Below are positions 24,849-32,829 of a stretch of 64,000 nt of DNA, one piece after another. The notes under the pieces were generated by a model. The model made no database searches. It was given only the letters and a program-made list of their open reading frames with translations, and was not told where the DNA came from. The DNA is from Pedobacter kyonggii (lineage in GTDB: Bacteria; Bacteroidota; Bacteroidia; Sphingobacteriales; Sphingobacteriaceae), in contig NZ_SIXF01000008.1 in assembly GCF_004310665.1 (NCBI RefSeq), forward strand, positions 62,001 through 126,000. Direction: 5' to 3'. The position numbers and the translations under genes are program-made. Each line of letters starts with the position of its first letter. Position 1 is the stretch's first letter.

Positions 24849-25793
24849 ATGCAAGAAAAAATTGTTGTTTTAGGCTCTAACGGGCAAATTGGTACCGAGT
24901 TGGTAACCATGTTACGTAAAATATATGGTGATGATCATGTGGTTGCATGCGATATTCGCAGACCAGATTACGACATCAAAAACTCTGCACCGTTTGAATT
25001 TGTGAATGTACTTGATAAAGAAATGATCAATGGCATTTTTCATAAATACAAACCAACACAGGTTTACCTTTTAGCGGCTTTATTATCGGCTACAGGTGAG
25101 CAGAATCCAAAATTAGCCTGGGATTTAAATATGAACGGCTTGCTGAATGTTTTAGATTTAGCTTTAGAATATAAAACGGCAAAGGTATATTGGCCAAGTT
25201 CTATTGCTGTATTCGGGCCGAATTCGCCAAAAGATAATACCTCGCAATATTGTGTAATGGATCCGAATACAGTTTATGGAATCAGTAAACTGGCAGGTGA
25301 GCGCTGGTGCGAATATTATAACCAAAAATACGGATTAGATGTACGGAGTATCCGTTATCCGGGATTAATCAGCTGGAAAGCTGCCCCGGGTGGTGGCACA
25401 ACAGATTATGCGATCCATATTTTTCACGATGCATTGAAAAAAGGCAGTTACCAGAGTTTCTTAAATGCAGAAACTGAACTGCCAATGATGTATATGGATG
25501 ATGCCATCCGTGGAACCATCGAACTAATGGATGCACCAGCAGATCAGATTTCAGTACGTAGCAGCTATAATTTTGGTGGGGTAAGTTTTACACCTGAAGT
25601 TTTAGCAGCCGAAATCAGAAAACATATTCCAGATTTTACATTATCTTACGCCGCTAATGATCCCCGTCAGCAAATTGCAAATAGCTGGCCACGTTCTATC
25701 GACGATAACTATGCTGCAAAAGATTGGGGGTGGAAACCAGAGTTCGATTTATCGAAACTGACAATTGATATGTTAAATAATTTAAAAAAATAG
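24849..25793 (+). CDS. L-threonine 3-dehydrogenase, short-chain (SDR/epimerase-like) type
   Basis: A 314-residue enzyme of the extended SDR family. The dinucleotide site is VVLGSNGQIGTELV (residues 6-19) and the catalytic pair is Tyr/Lys in VYGISKLAGE, with an upstream Ser in WPSSIAVFGP. The segments RRPDYDIKNSAPFEFVNVLD and SIRYPGLISWKAAPGGGTTDYAI match the short-chain threonine dehydrogenases known from Bacteroidota, which convert threonine to 2-amino-3-oxobutyrate with NAD. That product is the substrate of the kbl product encoded at 46265. I chose ATG 24849 because the longer frame crosses a promoter box and repeat sequence. General UDP-sugar epimerase activity is the alternative, but less likely. 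Confidence 0.82.
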   Translation: MQEKIVVLGSNGQIGTELVTMLRKIYGDDHVVACDIRRPDYDIKNSAPFEFVNVLDKEMINGIFHKYKPTQVYLLAALLSATGEQNPKLAWDLNMNGLLNVLDLALEYKTAKVYWPSSIAVFGPNSPKDNTSQYCVMDPNTVYGISKLAGERWCEYYNQKYGLDVRSIRYPGLISWKAAPGGGTTDYAIHIFHDALKKGSYQSFLNAETELPMMYMDDAIRGTIELMDAPADQISVRSSYNFGGVSFTPEVLAAEIRKHIPDFTLSYAANDPRQQIANSWPRSIDDNYAAKDWGWKPEFDLSKLTIDMLNNLKK

Positions 25794-25893
25794 GGTTTAG
25801 GTTAACCGTTAAATTGGTTAATTGTTTAAATCGTTACGTATTAAAGTTAACCGGTTCAAACAATTAAACAGTTAACCAACCGTTGCTAAAAAA
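25794..25893. repeat. Inverted repeat pair GGTTAACYGTTWAATTG type
   Basis: The 100-base gap between the threonine dehydrogenase stop and the YebC start is an imperfect inverted pair: GGTTAACCGTTAAATTGG with AATTGTTT on the left (25799-25829) and CAAACAATTAAACAGTTAAC with CAACCG on the right (25856-25882). The outer ends lie within a few bases of the stop codon and about 12 bases of the next start codon. Confidence 0.7.
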
Positions 25894-26622
25894 ATGGGAA
25901 GAGCATTCGAATTTAGAAAAGAGAGAAAATTTAAGCGTTGGGCCAAAATGGCGGTTCAGTTTACGCGTATTGGTAAAGATATTGTAATGGCGGTTAAGGA
26001 ATCTGGACCTCATCCAGAAACCAACTCGCGTTTACGTACGGCTATGCAAAATGCAAAAGCAGTAAATATGCCAAAAGATAGGGTAGAGGCGGCAATTAAA
26101 CGTGCTTCTGATAAATCGATGGCCAATTACGAGGAAATTGTATACGAAGGTTATGCACCACACGGTGTTGCCGTTTTAATTGAAACAGCTACTGATAATA
26201 CCAACCGTACCGTAGCAAACGTTCGAAGTTATTTTAACAAAACCGATGGTTCTTTGGGTAAAACCGGATCGTTAGATTTTGTTTTTAACCGCAAATCTGT
26301 TTTCCGTTTTGTACCAACTGAAGGTTTAGACTTAGAAGAGTTAGAATTTGAACTAATTGATGCTGGTTTAGAAGAATTATACGTAGAGGCTGATGAAGAA
26401 GGCAACGATATCGCTGTTGCTCAAGGTGCTTTCGAAAACTTTGGATCTTTACAAAAAGCTTTAGAAGAAAAAGGCATAGAGTTAAAGAGTTCAAAATTAG
26501 AGCGTATTGCTTTATCTCACCATGAGGTAACTGAAGAGCAGGCAGCTGATGTTTTGAAATTGATCGATAAGTTGGAGGAAGATGATGATGTGCAGGCGGT
26601 TTACCATAACATGGCGGAATAA
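25894..26622 (+). CDS. YebC/PmpR/TACO1 family protein
   Basis: A 242-residue protein of the universally conserved YebC family, annotated as a transcriptional regulator and in recent work linked to translation of proline-rich or stalling sequences. The N-terminal three-helix domain (MGRAFEFRKERKFKRWAKMAVQFTRIGKDI) and the second domain GPHPETNSRLRTAMQNAKAVNMPKDRVEAAIKRA are diagnostic, followed by the acidic region VYEGYAPHGVAVLIETATDNTNRTVANVR. The usual GHSKW start is replaced by GRAFEFRK, as in Bacteroidota. It ends just before a strong terminator. Confidence 0.93.
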   Translation: MGRAFEFRKERKFKRWAKMAVQFTRIGKDIVMAVKESGPHPETNSRLRTAMQNAKAVNMPKDRVEAAIKRASDKSMANYEEIVYEGYAPHGVAVLIETATDNTNRTVANVRSYFNKTDGSLGKTGSLDFVFNRKSVFRFVPTEGLDLEELEFELIDAGLEELYVEADEEGNDIAVAQGAFENFGSLQKALEEKGIELKSSKLERIALSHHEVTEEQAADVLKLIDKLEEDDDVQAVYHNMAE

Positions 26623-26643
26623 TATCAATTAGAATATATATAG

Positions 26644-26674
26644 AAAAGGTCCTGATTTATTGTCAGGACCTTTT
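26644..26674 (+). terminator. Intrinsic terminator after yebC
   Basis: A 12-base perfect stem, AAAAGGTCCTGA (26644-26655) and TCAGGACCTTTT (26663-26674), with 7-base loop and further T residues, 21 bases after the YebC stop. Confidence 0.9.
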
Positions 26675-27222
26675 TTGTTTATAATTGGCGGTCGTCACCC
26701 TGAATTTATTTCAGGGTCATTCCGGATAGATCCTCTCGTCTTAGGTCTCGCTAAGACGAGATGTGAGCTTTTTTATGGTTTTTGTTTTTGAAGAGCAAAA
26801 TCTGTGCTTATCGGTTACAGCGGTCCCGCCATCATTTCAAATCCTCTTCCGATGAAGAATTGGTATCCGGGCTTTCCATTTTGTCGGGTCTAGGTTAATA
26901 GGTTAACCCAGGTAAATTAAACCTAAGGGACAGCAGCGGGCACGAGTCCCGATTTAAGCACTGTTTTTATTGTTCTATTGTGTGCTTGCTTGTTTCACAG
27001 GTTTTCAATCGGGGTGAGTAAAGCGCATGGCAGGGCTTTCGGAACTGATAAGATACCGAACCCTGCTTTTCTAATTCTTTTACTCCTGATCGTCACCTTG
27101 ACCTGTAGCGCAGCGGAAAGCTATGCAGTAAACCGAGCTTTAAGCGAGCTCACCGAAGGTAATTTATTTCAGTGTCTTGCCAGATAGATACTGAAACAAG
27201 TTCATTATGACGGACCGTTCTA
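26675..27222. other. Long non-coding stretch of composite REP-like repeats
   Basis: About 550 bases with no supportable gene. It holds several hairpins: ACCCTGAA with TTCAGGGT (26697-26717) and TCTCGTCTTA with TAAGACGAGA (26734-26761). Around 26820-26960 it reads like a mosaic of genus-type repeat words (ATCTGTGCTTATCGG, GGGACAGCAGCGGGCACG). Near 27090 and 27160 a second block repeats CGTCACCTTGAC and ATTTATTTCAGTGTCTTGCC, an altered copy of the first. A short open frame at 26978-27187 is made from these repeats and is not credible as a gene. Confidence 0.65.
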
Positions 27223-28002
27223 CTATTTCTTATGTGAAAACAACCACGACAATAACTCTGGCTCTGCAAAGGCGCTGTCCCAGCTATTGTGGTTAGCATT
27301 TGGGTAAAGGGTAAACTTCACTTCATCACCAACGGTTTTCAAACGTTCGGCAATGGCAATCGAAAAAGCCGGATCAACTACATCATCTTTTGCGCCATGA
27401 AAAATCCAAAGCGGTATTTTTTGATATTTTTTAATGTTATTGGTGTTATCGCCACCACAGATGGCAATGGCAGCGGCAAATTTGCGGCGTTCCCTTCTTA
27501 ACAGCTCATAAGTACCCATTGCCCCCATTGATAAACCGCCCACATACACCTGCTCTTTGTTTATATAAGGTTTATTAAGGAAGTTTTTAACCATGCCTTG
27601 GAGCGCATGCATTATTTTGGTTGGTTTGCCGCCTTCCACAAAACTGATTTTCCTTTTACCTTTGGCATCTTTCTCAAAATTGGCATTTGCCCAAAAATCG
27701 TTTGATGGGCACTGTGGGAAAACAATAATAGCAGGGAAATTTTTGCGTACCTCGTTTTTTAAAAACAATTTTCCTCCATGTACCAGTTGACTGGCATTAT
27801 CGTTACCTCTTTCTCCGCTTCCATGCAGAAAAAATATGATCGGATATTTTTGGTCGGGATTAAAATTCTCAGGAAACAGGATTCTGTAGTAAATAGAATC
27901 TTTTCCTTTGATATAGCTTCCCCTGTCGTATTTTTTTAAGTCTTGAGCGTTTAAAAAGAGTACAGAAAAAAGAATGCAAATGGTTAGAATAATCTTTTTC
28001 AT
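27223..28002 (-). CDS. Secreted alpha/beta hydrolase (prolyl oligopeptidase/esterase-like)
   Basis: A 259-residue exported hydrolase. A signal peptide ends at about residue 19 (LFLNA-Q). The oxyanion-hole region is IIFFLHGSGERGNDN, the nucleophile elbow is GLSMGAMG with Ser, an Asp follows in FHGAKDDVVDP and a His in PNANHNSWDSAF, a complete triad. The layout resembles the phospholipase/carboxylesterase and polyhydroxybutyrate-depolymerase-like enzymes annotated in polysaccharide loci. It is the last gene of the PUL region, separated from bglX by a hairpin. It might remove ester groups or hydrolyse an ester-linked product; the substrate is unknown. Confidence 0.83.
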   Translation of the reverse strand: MKKIILTICILFSVLFLNAQDLKKYDRGSYIKGKDSIYYRILFPENFNPDQKYPIIFFLHGSGERGNDNASQLVHGGKLFLKNEVRKNFPAIIVFPQCPSNDFWANANFEKDAKGKRKISFVEGGKPTKIMHALQGMVKNFLNKPYINKEQVYVGGLSMGAMGTYELLRRERRKFAAAIAICGGDNTNNIKKYQKIPLWIFHGAKDDVVDPAFSIAIAERLKTVGDEVKFTLYPNANHNSWDSAFAEPELLSWLFSHKK

Positions 28003-28101
28003 CTGTTTTATATTATTTTTAAAGTTGATGAAACTATCATGATTTGTTATTTCAAGGTGTGTTTTGATAAATTATGACGGTTTCATTTAACAAAAATAGA
28101 A

Positions 28102-28132
28102 AACCCTGGCTATTTTACAATAGCACAGGGTT
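28102..28132 (-). terminator. Hairpin between bglX and the hydrolase gene
   Basis: AACCCTG-GCTA (28102-28112) pairs with TAGC-CAGGGTT (28121-28132, one-base bulge), 22 bases beyond the bglX stop. Followed on the minus strand by TTCTATTTTTG, a reasonable T-run. Likely terminator or attenuator. Confidence 0.75.
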
Positions 28133-28153
28133 CATAACCAAACCTAATTGTCT

Positions 28154-30451
28154 TTATTTCAGTGTAAAAGATGATTCTTTTACATCACGTGAGTTTGTAC
28201 CTACAAATACTTTAAAATCACCCGGCTCTGCTACGAATTTTAAGTCAGCATTATAAAACTTAAGGTCGTTTTCAGAAATATTGAAAGTGATGATTTTACT
28301 TTCTCCGGCTTTTAAATTAATTTTTTGAAAACCTTTTAGCTCTTTAACCGGACGGGTAATGCTTCCCACAAGATCCTGGATGTACAATTGAACAACCTCT
28401 TTGCCATCATATTTACCCGTATTGCTTAGCGTAACCGATGCGGTGATCGTTTGTCCTTTGGTTAAGGTGTTTGAACTCAATTTAATATCGCTGTAATTAA
28501 ATGTGGTATAGCTCAGGCCAAAACCGAATGGATATAAAGGATCGTTGCTTACATCTAAATAATTGGAACGGAATTTTTCGAACCATTTACCCTCTGCCAA
28601 CGGTCTTCCGGTGTTTTTGTGTGCATAATACAAAGGTACCTGACCTACATTTTGAGGGAAGGTTGCACTCAATTTACCTGAAGGATTAACATCGCCAAAA
28701 AGTACATCAGCAATTGCATTTCCTGCTTCACTGCCCGGAAACCAAACATTTAAAATTGCTGGGATATTTTGCTGTTCCCAATTCAATGCCAATGGACGGC
28801 CTGTAAACAGCACCAATACTACTGGTTTGCCTGTTTTAGCCAAAGCTTTTAAAAGGTTTTTCTGTGTTTCAGGAATCTGTATATCGGTTACACTGCTGCT
28901 TTCGCCTGTAAATTCAGAGCCTTCGCCAATGGTAGCCACAATAACATCTGATTTTTTAGCAACGTCCAGCGCTTCCTTGATCATTTCAGCTTCGGTTCGT
29001 GGATCGCGTTTGTAGGTAGGGTTGTGGATGTTTACATAGCGTTGCTCCATCGCAGAATCTGCTAAAAAATTAGCGCCACGTGCGGTTAAAATTTTCGCTT
29101 TATCACCCAAAACATTTTTCAAACCTTGAAGTACGGTTACTGATTTATCAAAAAGGGCAGCAACACTCCAGGTACCATACATATTGGCGGTATTATCTGC
29201 CAATGGACCGATTAAGCCAATAGTACCTGATTTTTTTAATGGAAGTATATTATTGTTATTTTTTAGTAACACAAAGCTTTCAGTTGCGATTTCGCGTGCA
29301 ACCTGACGGTTAGCCGGACTAAAAACCTCTTTTTCTGCTCTTTCTGCATTACAGAATTTATAAGGATCAGCAAATAAACCCAATTTATATTTTGCCTGAA
29401 GCACTAATCGGCAGGCCCTATCTATTTGTGCCATGCCAACTTTTTTCTCAGCCAATGATTTTTTTAAAGTACCTAAAAAGCCTTCGCCCACCATATCCAT
29501 ATCAATACCTGCATTTAAAGCCAGGGCAGAAACAGTTTGTAAATCGCCCATACCATGTGCAATCATTTCAGGAATACCTGTATAATCAGTTACCACGAAC
29601 CCTTTAAAACCCCATTGGTGACGTAAAACATCGGTCATTAACCATTTGCTTCCGGTTGCAGGGATACCATCAACTTCGTTAAAAGAAGCCATTATGCTGG
29701 CAGCCCCAGCGTCAACTGCGGCTTTGTATGGTGGGAAATACTCGTTGTACATGCGTACTTTGCTCATATCGGTGGTATTATAATCTCTTCCCGCTTCAGC
29801 AGCGCCATAAAGTGCATAGTGCTTTACACAGGCTAAAATTTCATTATTCGCCTGAAGTTTACCTTGATAACCTTTCACCATGGCTGCAGCAATCTGCGAC
29901 CCTAAATAAGCATCCTCTCCGCTTCCTTCCGAGATGCGGCCCCAACGTGGGTCTCTTGAAATATCAACCATAGGAGAGAAGGTCCAGTTGATACCACTTG
30001 CACTAGCTTCTATTGCAGCAACCCTTGCCGATTTTTGTACTGTTGCCATATCCCAAACGCAACTCATTCCCAAAGGAATAGGGAAAACAGTATTATAACC
30101 GTGGATCACATCCATTCCAAATAGCAAAGGAATTTTCATTCGACTGTTTTCTACTGCAATCTTTTGAACAGCTTTTATCTTATCTACTCCTTTAATGTTA
30201 AATAAACCACCAACTTGTCCATCTCTGATTTTTTTAGAAATGTCGCTGCTGTTAGCCTGTCCGGTAGTGATATCGCCTGAACTTGGCAGGTTCAGCTGAC
30301 CAATCTTTTCATCAACGGTCATTTTCGCCATTAGCTTGCTGATGAAGGTATTCATCTTTGCATCTGCTGCCGAAACAGTTTTTTTTGTTTGTGCCGATCC
30401 GTTCAGTACAAACAGGGTTAAAAAAACAACCAGGATATTCGCTCTCTTCAT
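28154..30451 (-). CDS. bglX: Periplasmic beta-glucosidase, glycoside hydrolase family 3
   Basis: A 765-residue GH3 enzyme of BglX type. A signal peptide ends near residue 20 (LNGSA-Q). The N-terminal (alpha/beta)8 domain contains KIGQLNLPSSGDIT, the substrate-binding WTFSPMVDISRDPRWGRISEGSGED and ACVKHYALYGAAEAGRDY, and the nucleophile aspartate in GFVVTDYTGI (Asp-Tyr where Asp-Trp is more usual). The second domain has the acid/base region GEGSEFTGESSSVTDIQIP, and the fibronectin-like C terminus has KYDGKEVVQLYIQD and PVKELKGFQKINL. It releases glucose from the non-reducing end of beta-gluco-oligosaccharides. Beside a GH144-like gene it could act on beta-1,2-gluco-oligosaccharides. Confidence 0.93.
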   Translation of the reverse strand: MKRANILVVFLTLFVLNGSAQTKKTVSAADAKMNTFISKLMAKMTVDEKIGQLNLPSSGDITTGQANSSDISKKIRDGQVGGLFNIKGVDKIKAVQKIAVENSRMKIPLLFGMDVIHGYNTVFPIPLGMSCVWDMATVQKSARVAAIEASASGINWTFSPMVDISRDPRWGRISEGSGEDAYLGSQIAAAMVKGYQGKLQANNEILACVKHYALYGAAEAGRDYNTTDMSKVRMYNEYFPPYKAAVDAGAASIMASFNEVDGIPATGSKWLMTDVLRHQWGFKGFVVTDYTGIPEMIAHGMGDLQTVSALALNAGIDMDMVGEGFLGTLKKSLAEKKVGMAQIDRACRLVLQAKYKLGLFADPYKFCNAERAEKEVFSPANRQVAREIATESFVLLKNNNNILPLKKSGTIGLIGPLADNTANMYGTWSVAALFDKSVTVLQGLKNVLGDKAKILTARGANFLADSAMEQRYVNIHNPTYKRDPRTEAEMIKEALDVAKKSDVIVATIGEGSEFTGESSSVTDIQIPETQKNLLKALAKTGKPVVLVLFTGRPLALNWEQQNIPAILNVWFPGSEAGNAIADVLFGDVNPSGKLSATFPQNVGQVPLYYAHKNTGRPLAEGKWFEKFRSNYLDVSNDPLYPFGFGLSYTTFNYSDIKLSSNTLTKGQTITASVTLSNTGKYDGKEVVQLYIQDLVGSITRPVKELKGFQKINLKAGESKIITFNISENDLKFYNADLKFVAEPGDFKVFVGTNSRDVKESSFTLK

Positions 30452-30481
30452 TATATGTGTGATTTATTCTTTTTATTAGCT

Positions 30482-30588
30482 GGCGCTCGTTTCCAACGAG
30501 TGCCTAAATAGCTTTACTATTTTATCGTGTTTTAACATTAATCGCTAAAAGCGATTGGTTATTTTCACACTCGTTACAAGCGAGTGTG
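30482..30588. repeat. Three consecutive hairpins between bglX and the GH43-like gene
   Basis: Within 107 bases there are three inverted repeats: 30482-30504 (GCTCGTT/AACGAGTGC type), 30540-30556 (AATCGCT/AGCGATT) and 30565-30589 (CACACTCG/CGAGTGTG). The outer two share the word CTCGTT-CGAG. They occupy nearly all of the gap. They could stabilise the upstream transcript or stop some transcription. Confidence 0.7.
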
Positions 30589-30601
30589 AGCTATAATTTT
30601 A

Positions 30602-32356
30602 TTATTCAACTTTTTCCACATCGGTTTTTACGGATACACCATTCTCATTTATTGCTTCAATGGTAAAGTAATAGGCTTTTTGACTGTCCATTGCTTTGAA
30701 CCAGTATTCGTTAAAATCGTGGATCATAATGCAGTTGTATAGCTTATCTGGCGCGGTACCGTAGTAAAGATTATAGGCAAATGCATTATCAACAGGCTCC
30801 CATTTGATGTAGGCGCTGCGTTTATCTTTTTCCGTTCTCAATACAATCAGATTTTTAACCTTTGTTGGTTTTTTTCCATTTCCATTGCCGAAGACACGTA
30901 AGCCGCTAATGGCAAATTTTCCGGTAGGCATGTGGGTGTTTACCATTTTGATGAACCTGGTTTTTACCGGTTTCTGCAGTTCGATATAATCGTGCGGCAC
31001 ATCGTTTTTGTTCTGGCTTTTATCAACCAGGATAGTCCATTTTTTACCATCAGTTGATGATAAAATCTTATATTGATGATAAATTCCGATCTGTTTACCA
31101 ATAAATTCGGCATCCTGATCAGCATAATTAATCTGAATGGCATTAACCGTTGCCAGACTGCCCAGATCGGTTTGGATCCATTCTCCATTATTAGCGGTTT
31201 TGGCACTCCAATAAGTTTTAATGCTTTCATCAACAGCATTATTGGCATTAAAGCTTCCTAAAGTTGAAGAAACAGTAACGGGTTTTTTATAGTTAATTAG
31301 CATCCAACCTGGACCTGCCGGACCACCTTCTTTTCTTTCGGAAGGTAAATAGAGTGGATAATCTCCAAAGGCAGTATTGGTCCACATCACATCGTCTTTA
31401 TCAAAACCGGTTGGCCAGATACCCATTCTGCGCTCCCAGGTATTTTTTACACAGATAATGCTCGTAGAAATGTGCCAGTAATTTTTGCTGTTATCCTGAA
31501 AGGTTGCGCCATGCCCTGCACCCCGCGAAAATCCACCGCCTTTATAACTTAAAGGATCAGATTGCGCGGTGGATGGACTATCGTAAAACAGAGCTTTGGT
31601 TCCAACAACTACTCCGTCAGAATAACCGCTAAACTCGGTCCCTGGTGCGCCGTATTGAAAGTAATATTTGCCATTATGTTTGGTCATCCAGGCACCTTCG
31701 GCAAACGGATCAAGAAATGTATTGTCCATATATTCGCCAAAACGCTGCCAGCCATATCTCCAGCTTTCAAGCAGGTACATTGGTGTGCGGGTGCCTTTAG
31801 GTTTAAAAGTTTTGCGGTCTAATTCTACTCCATACATGGGATAGTTATTACTGCTTCCGTTGTACATGTAAAACTTGCCATCATCATCGGTAAAAAAGGA
31901 TGGATCCCAGCCACCAATTTCTAAAGAATCGACCAGTGGGAACCATTTGTTTCCTTTTGGGTCGGTACTGCCCCATAGGGTGAAATTTTTAGTATAAGTA
32001 CTCCCGAAAACGACCATCGTATCGCCGATAATGCCTACACCTGGTGCACAGAGTTCATCTTTTGTTTTGTTCCATGGGCGGAGAAATTTTCTTTCGTGGA
32101 ATTTCCAGTTCAGCATATCGGCACTATGCCAATAACCCCATTGGTTGGTGCTGAAAAGATAGAAATCTCCTTTATAATTTACAATCACGGGATCGGCAGT
32201 GGCACGGTGTTTCCCCCATTCGGTAAAAGATTCGAATGGTGTATAGCCATAATCTACATTGATTGGGTTGCAATAGGTTTTTTGCTGAGCGTAAGCGGCA
32301 TAAGTACTGCAGAACAGCAATGAAATTAAAAATATTTTGAATAAATGTTTAGCCAT
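30602..32356 (-). CDS. Family 43-like glycosyl hydrolase with F5/8 type C and fibronectin-like domains
   Basis: A 584-residue exported enzyme. A signal peptide ends near residue 23 (TYAAYA-Q). The five-bladed propeller starts with ADPVIVNYKGDFYLFST (putative base Asp), continues with GGWDPSFFTDDDGKFYMYNG (second Asp), and carries the acid Glu in FAEGAWMTKHNGKYYFQYG. Residues about 365-490 form an F5/8 type C (discoidin) carbohydrate-binding domain (VDESIKTYWSAKTANNGEWIQTDLG), and the last 90 residues a fibronectin type III-like domain. GH43 members usually cut arabinose, xylose or galactose linkages, so this enzyme may remove side groups. The family assignment is good; the specificity is unknown. 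Confidence 0.82.
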   Translation of the reverse strand: MAKHLFKIFLISLLFCSTYAAYAQQKTYCNPINVDYGYTPFESFTEWGKHRATADPVIVNYKGDFYLFSTNQWGYWHSADMLNWKFHERKFLRPWNKTKDELCAPGVGIIGDTMVVFGSTYTKNFTLWGSTDPKGNKWFPLVDSLEIGGWDPSFFTDDDGKFYMYNGSSNNYPMYGVELDRKTFKPKGTRTPMYLLESWRYGWQRFGEYMDNTFLDPFAEGAWMTKHNGKYYFQYGAPGTEFSGYSDGVVVGTKALFYDSPSTAQSDPLSYKGGGFSRGAGHGATFQDNSKNYWHISTSIICVKNTWERRMGIWPTGFDKDDVMWTNTAFGDYPLYLPSERKEGGPAGPGWMLINYKKPVTVSSTLGSFNANNAVDESIKTYWSAKTANNGEWIQTDLGSLATVNAIQINYADQDAEFIGKQIGIYHQYKILSSTDGKKWTILVDKSQNKNDVPHDYIELQKPVKTRFIKMVNTHMPTGKFAISGLRVFGNGNGKKPTKVKNLIVLRTEKDKRSAYIKWEPVDNAFAYNLYYGTAPDKLYNCIMIHDFNEYWFKAMDSQKAYYFTIEAINENGVSVKTDVEKVE

Positions 32357-32370
32357 TATTCTTATGGGGA

Positions 32371-32772
32371 TTAATTAAAAATGTTTATTCGTGCACAGCT
32401 CGAACAGCCAATTGCCATTCCGCTAACGCTTAGTCCGGTGACGTTCGATTGATGCTCCCAGTAAACCCACATATCGTGTGGGCCACCTGTTGAAGTTAAT
32501 TTTACAGTGTAAATGTCTCCGTTTTCTGGTATTTGCCCAATTACTGTTCCGCTTGGGGAGTTTGGCGGGATAAAGAAGGAATAAACACCACCACTGGTAT
32601 TATTTTCAAGTCTAACATATACACCATCGTTGGTAGAATTTGTAGCCGTTACATCGATATTAGCAAATTTTGCTTTTGTGATTTTATGTTTAGCGCTTGA
32701 TATTGTCGTAAAGCTTGAATTTAGGATTACAAATCCTATCACTGCTGTTAATATTAAAATTACTCTTTTCAT
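32371..32772 (-). CDS. Small exported protein of unknown function in the PUL
   Basis: A 133-residue protein with a hydrophobic leader (MKRVILILTAVIGFVILNSSF) and an otherwise beta-rich, hydrophilic body. It ends in GMAIGCSSCARINIFN with a C-S-S-C pair near the C terminus. No known domain is apparent; the body alternates strands as in a single carbohydrate-binding module (VYVRLENNTSGGVYSFFIPPN, IYTVKLTSTGGPHDMWVYWEHQ). It starts 57 bases after the stop of the GH144-like gene and ends 14 bases before the GH43 gene, so it is co-transcribed with PUL enzymes. A binding or accessory role is only a guess. Confidence 0.6.
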   Translation of the reverse strand: MKRVILILTAVIGFVILNSSFTTISSAKHKITKAKFANIDVTATNSTNDGVYVRLENNTSGGVYSFFIPPNSPSGTVIGQIPENGDIYTVKLTSTGGPHDMWVYWEHQSNVTGLSVSGMAIGCSSCARINIFN

Positions 32773-32829
32773 GGTTCTGTAGATTTAATTTGAAATATAT
32801 GATGGCTAAACATTTATATACCATTGATA

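Noticed and set aside
26978-27187. 69-residue open frame after YebC
   Set aside because: Built from intergenic repeat sequence, no domain, no promoter and atypical residue use.
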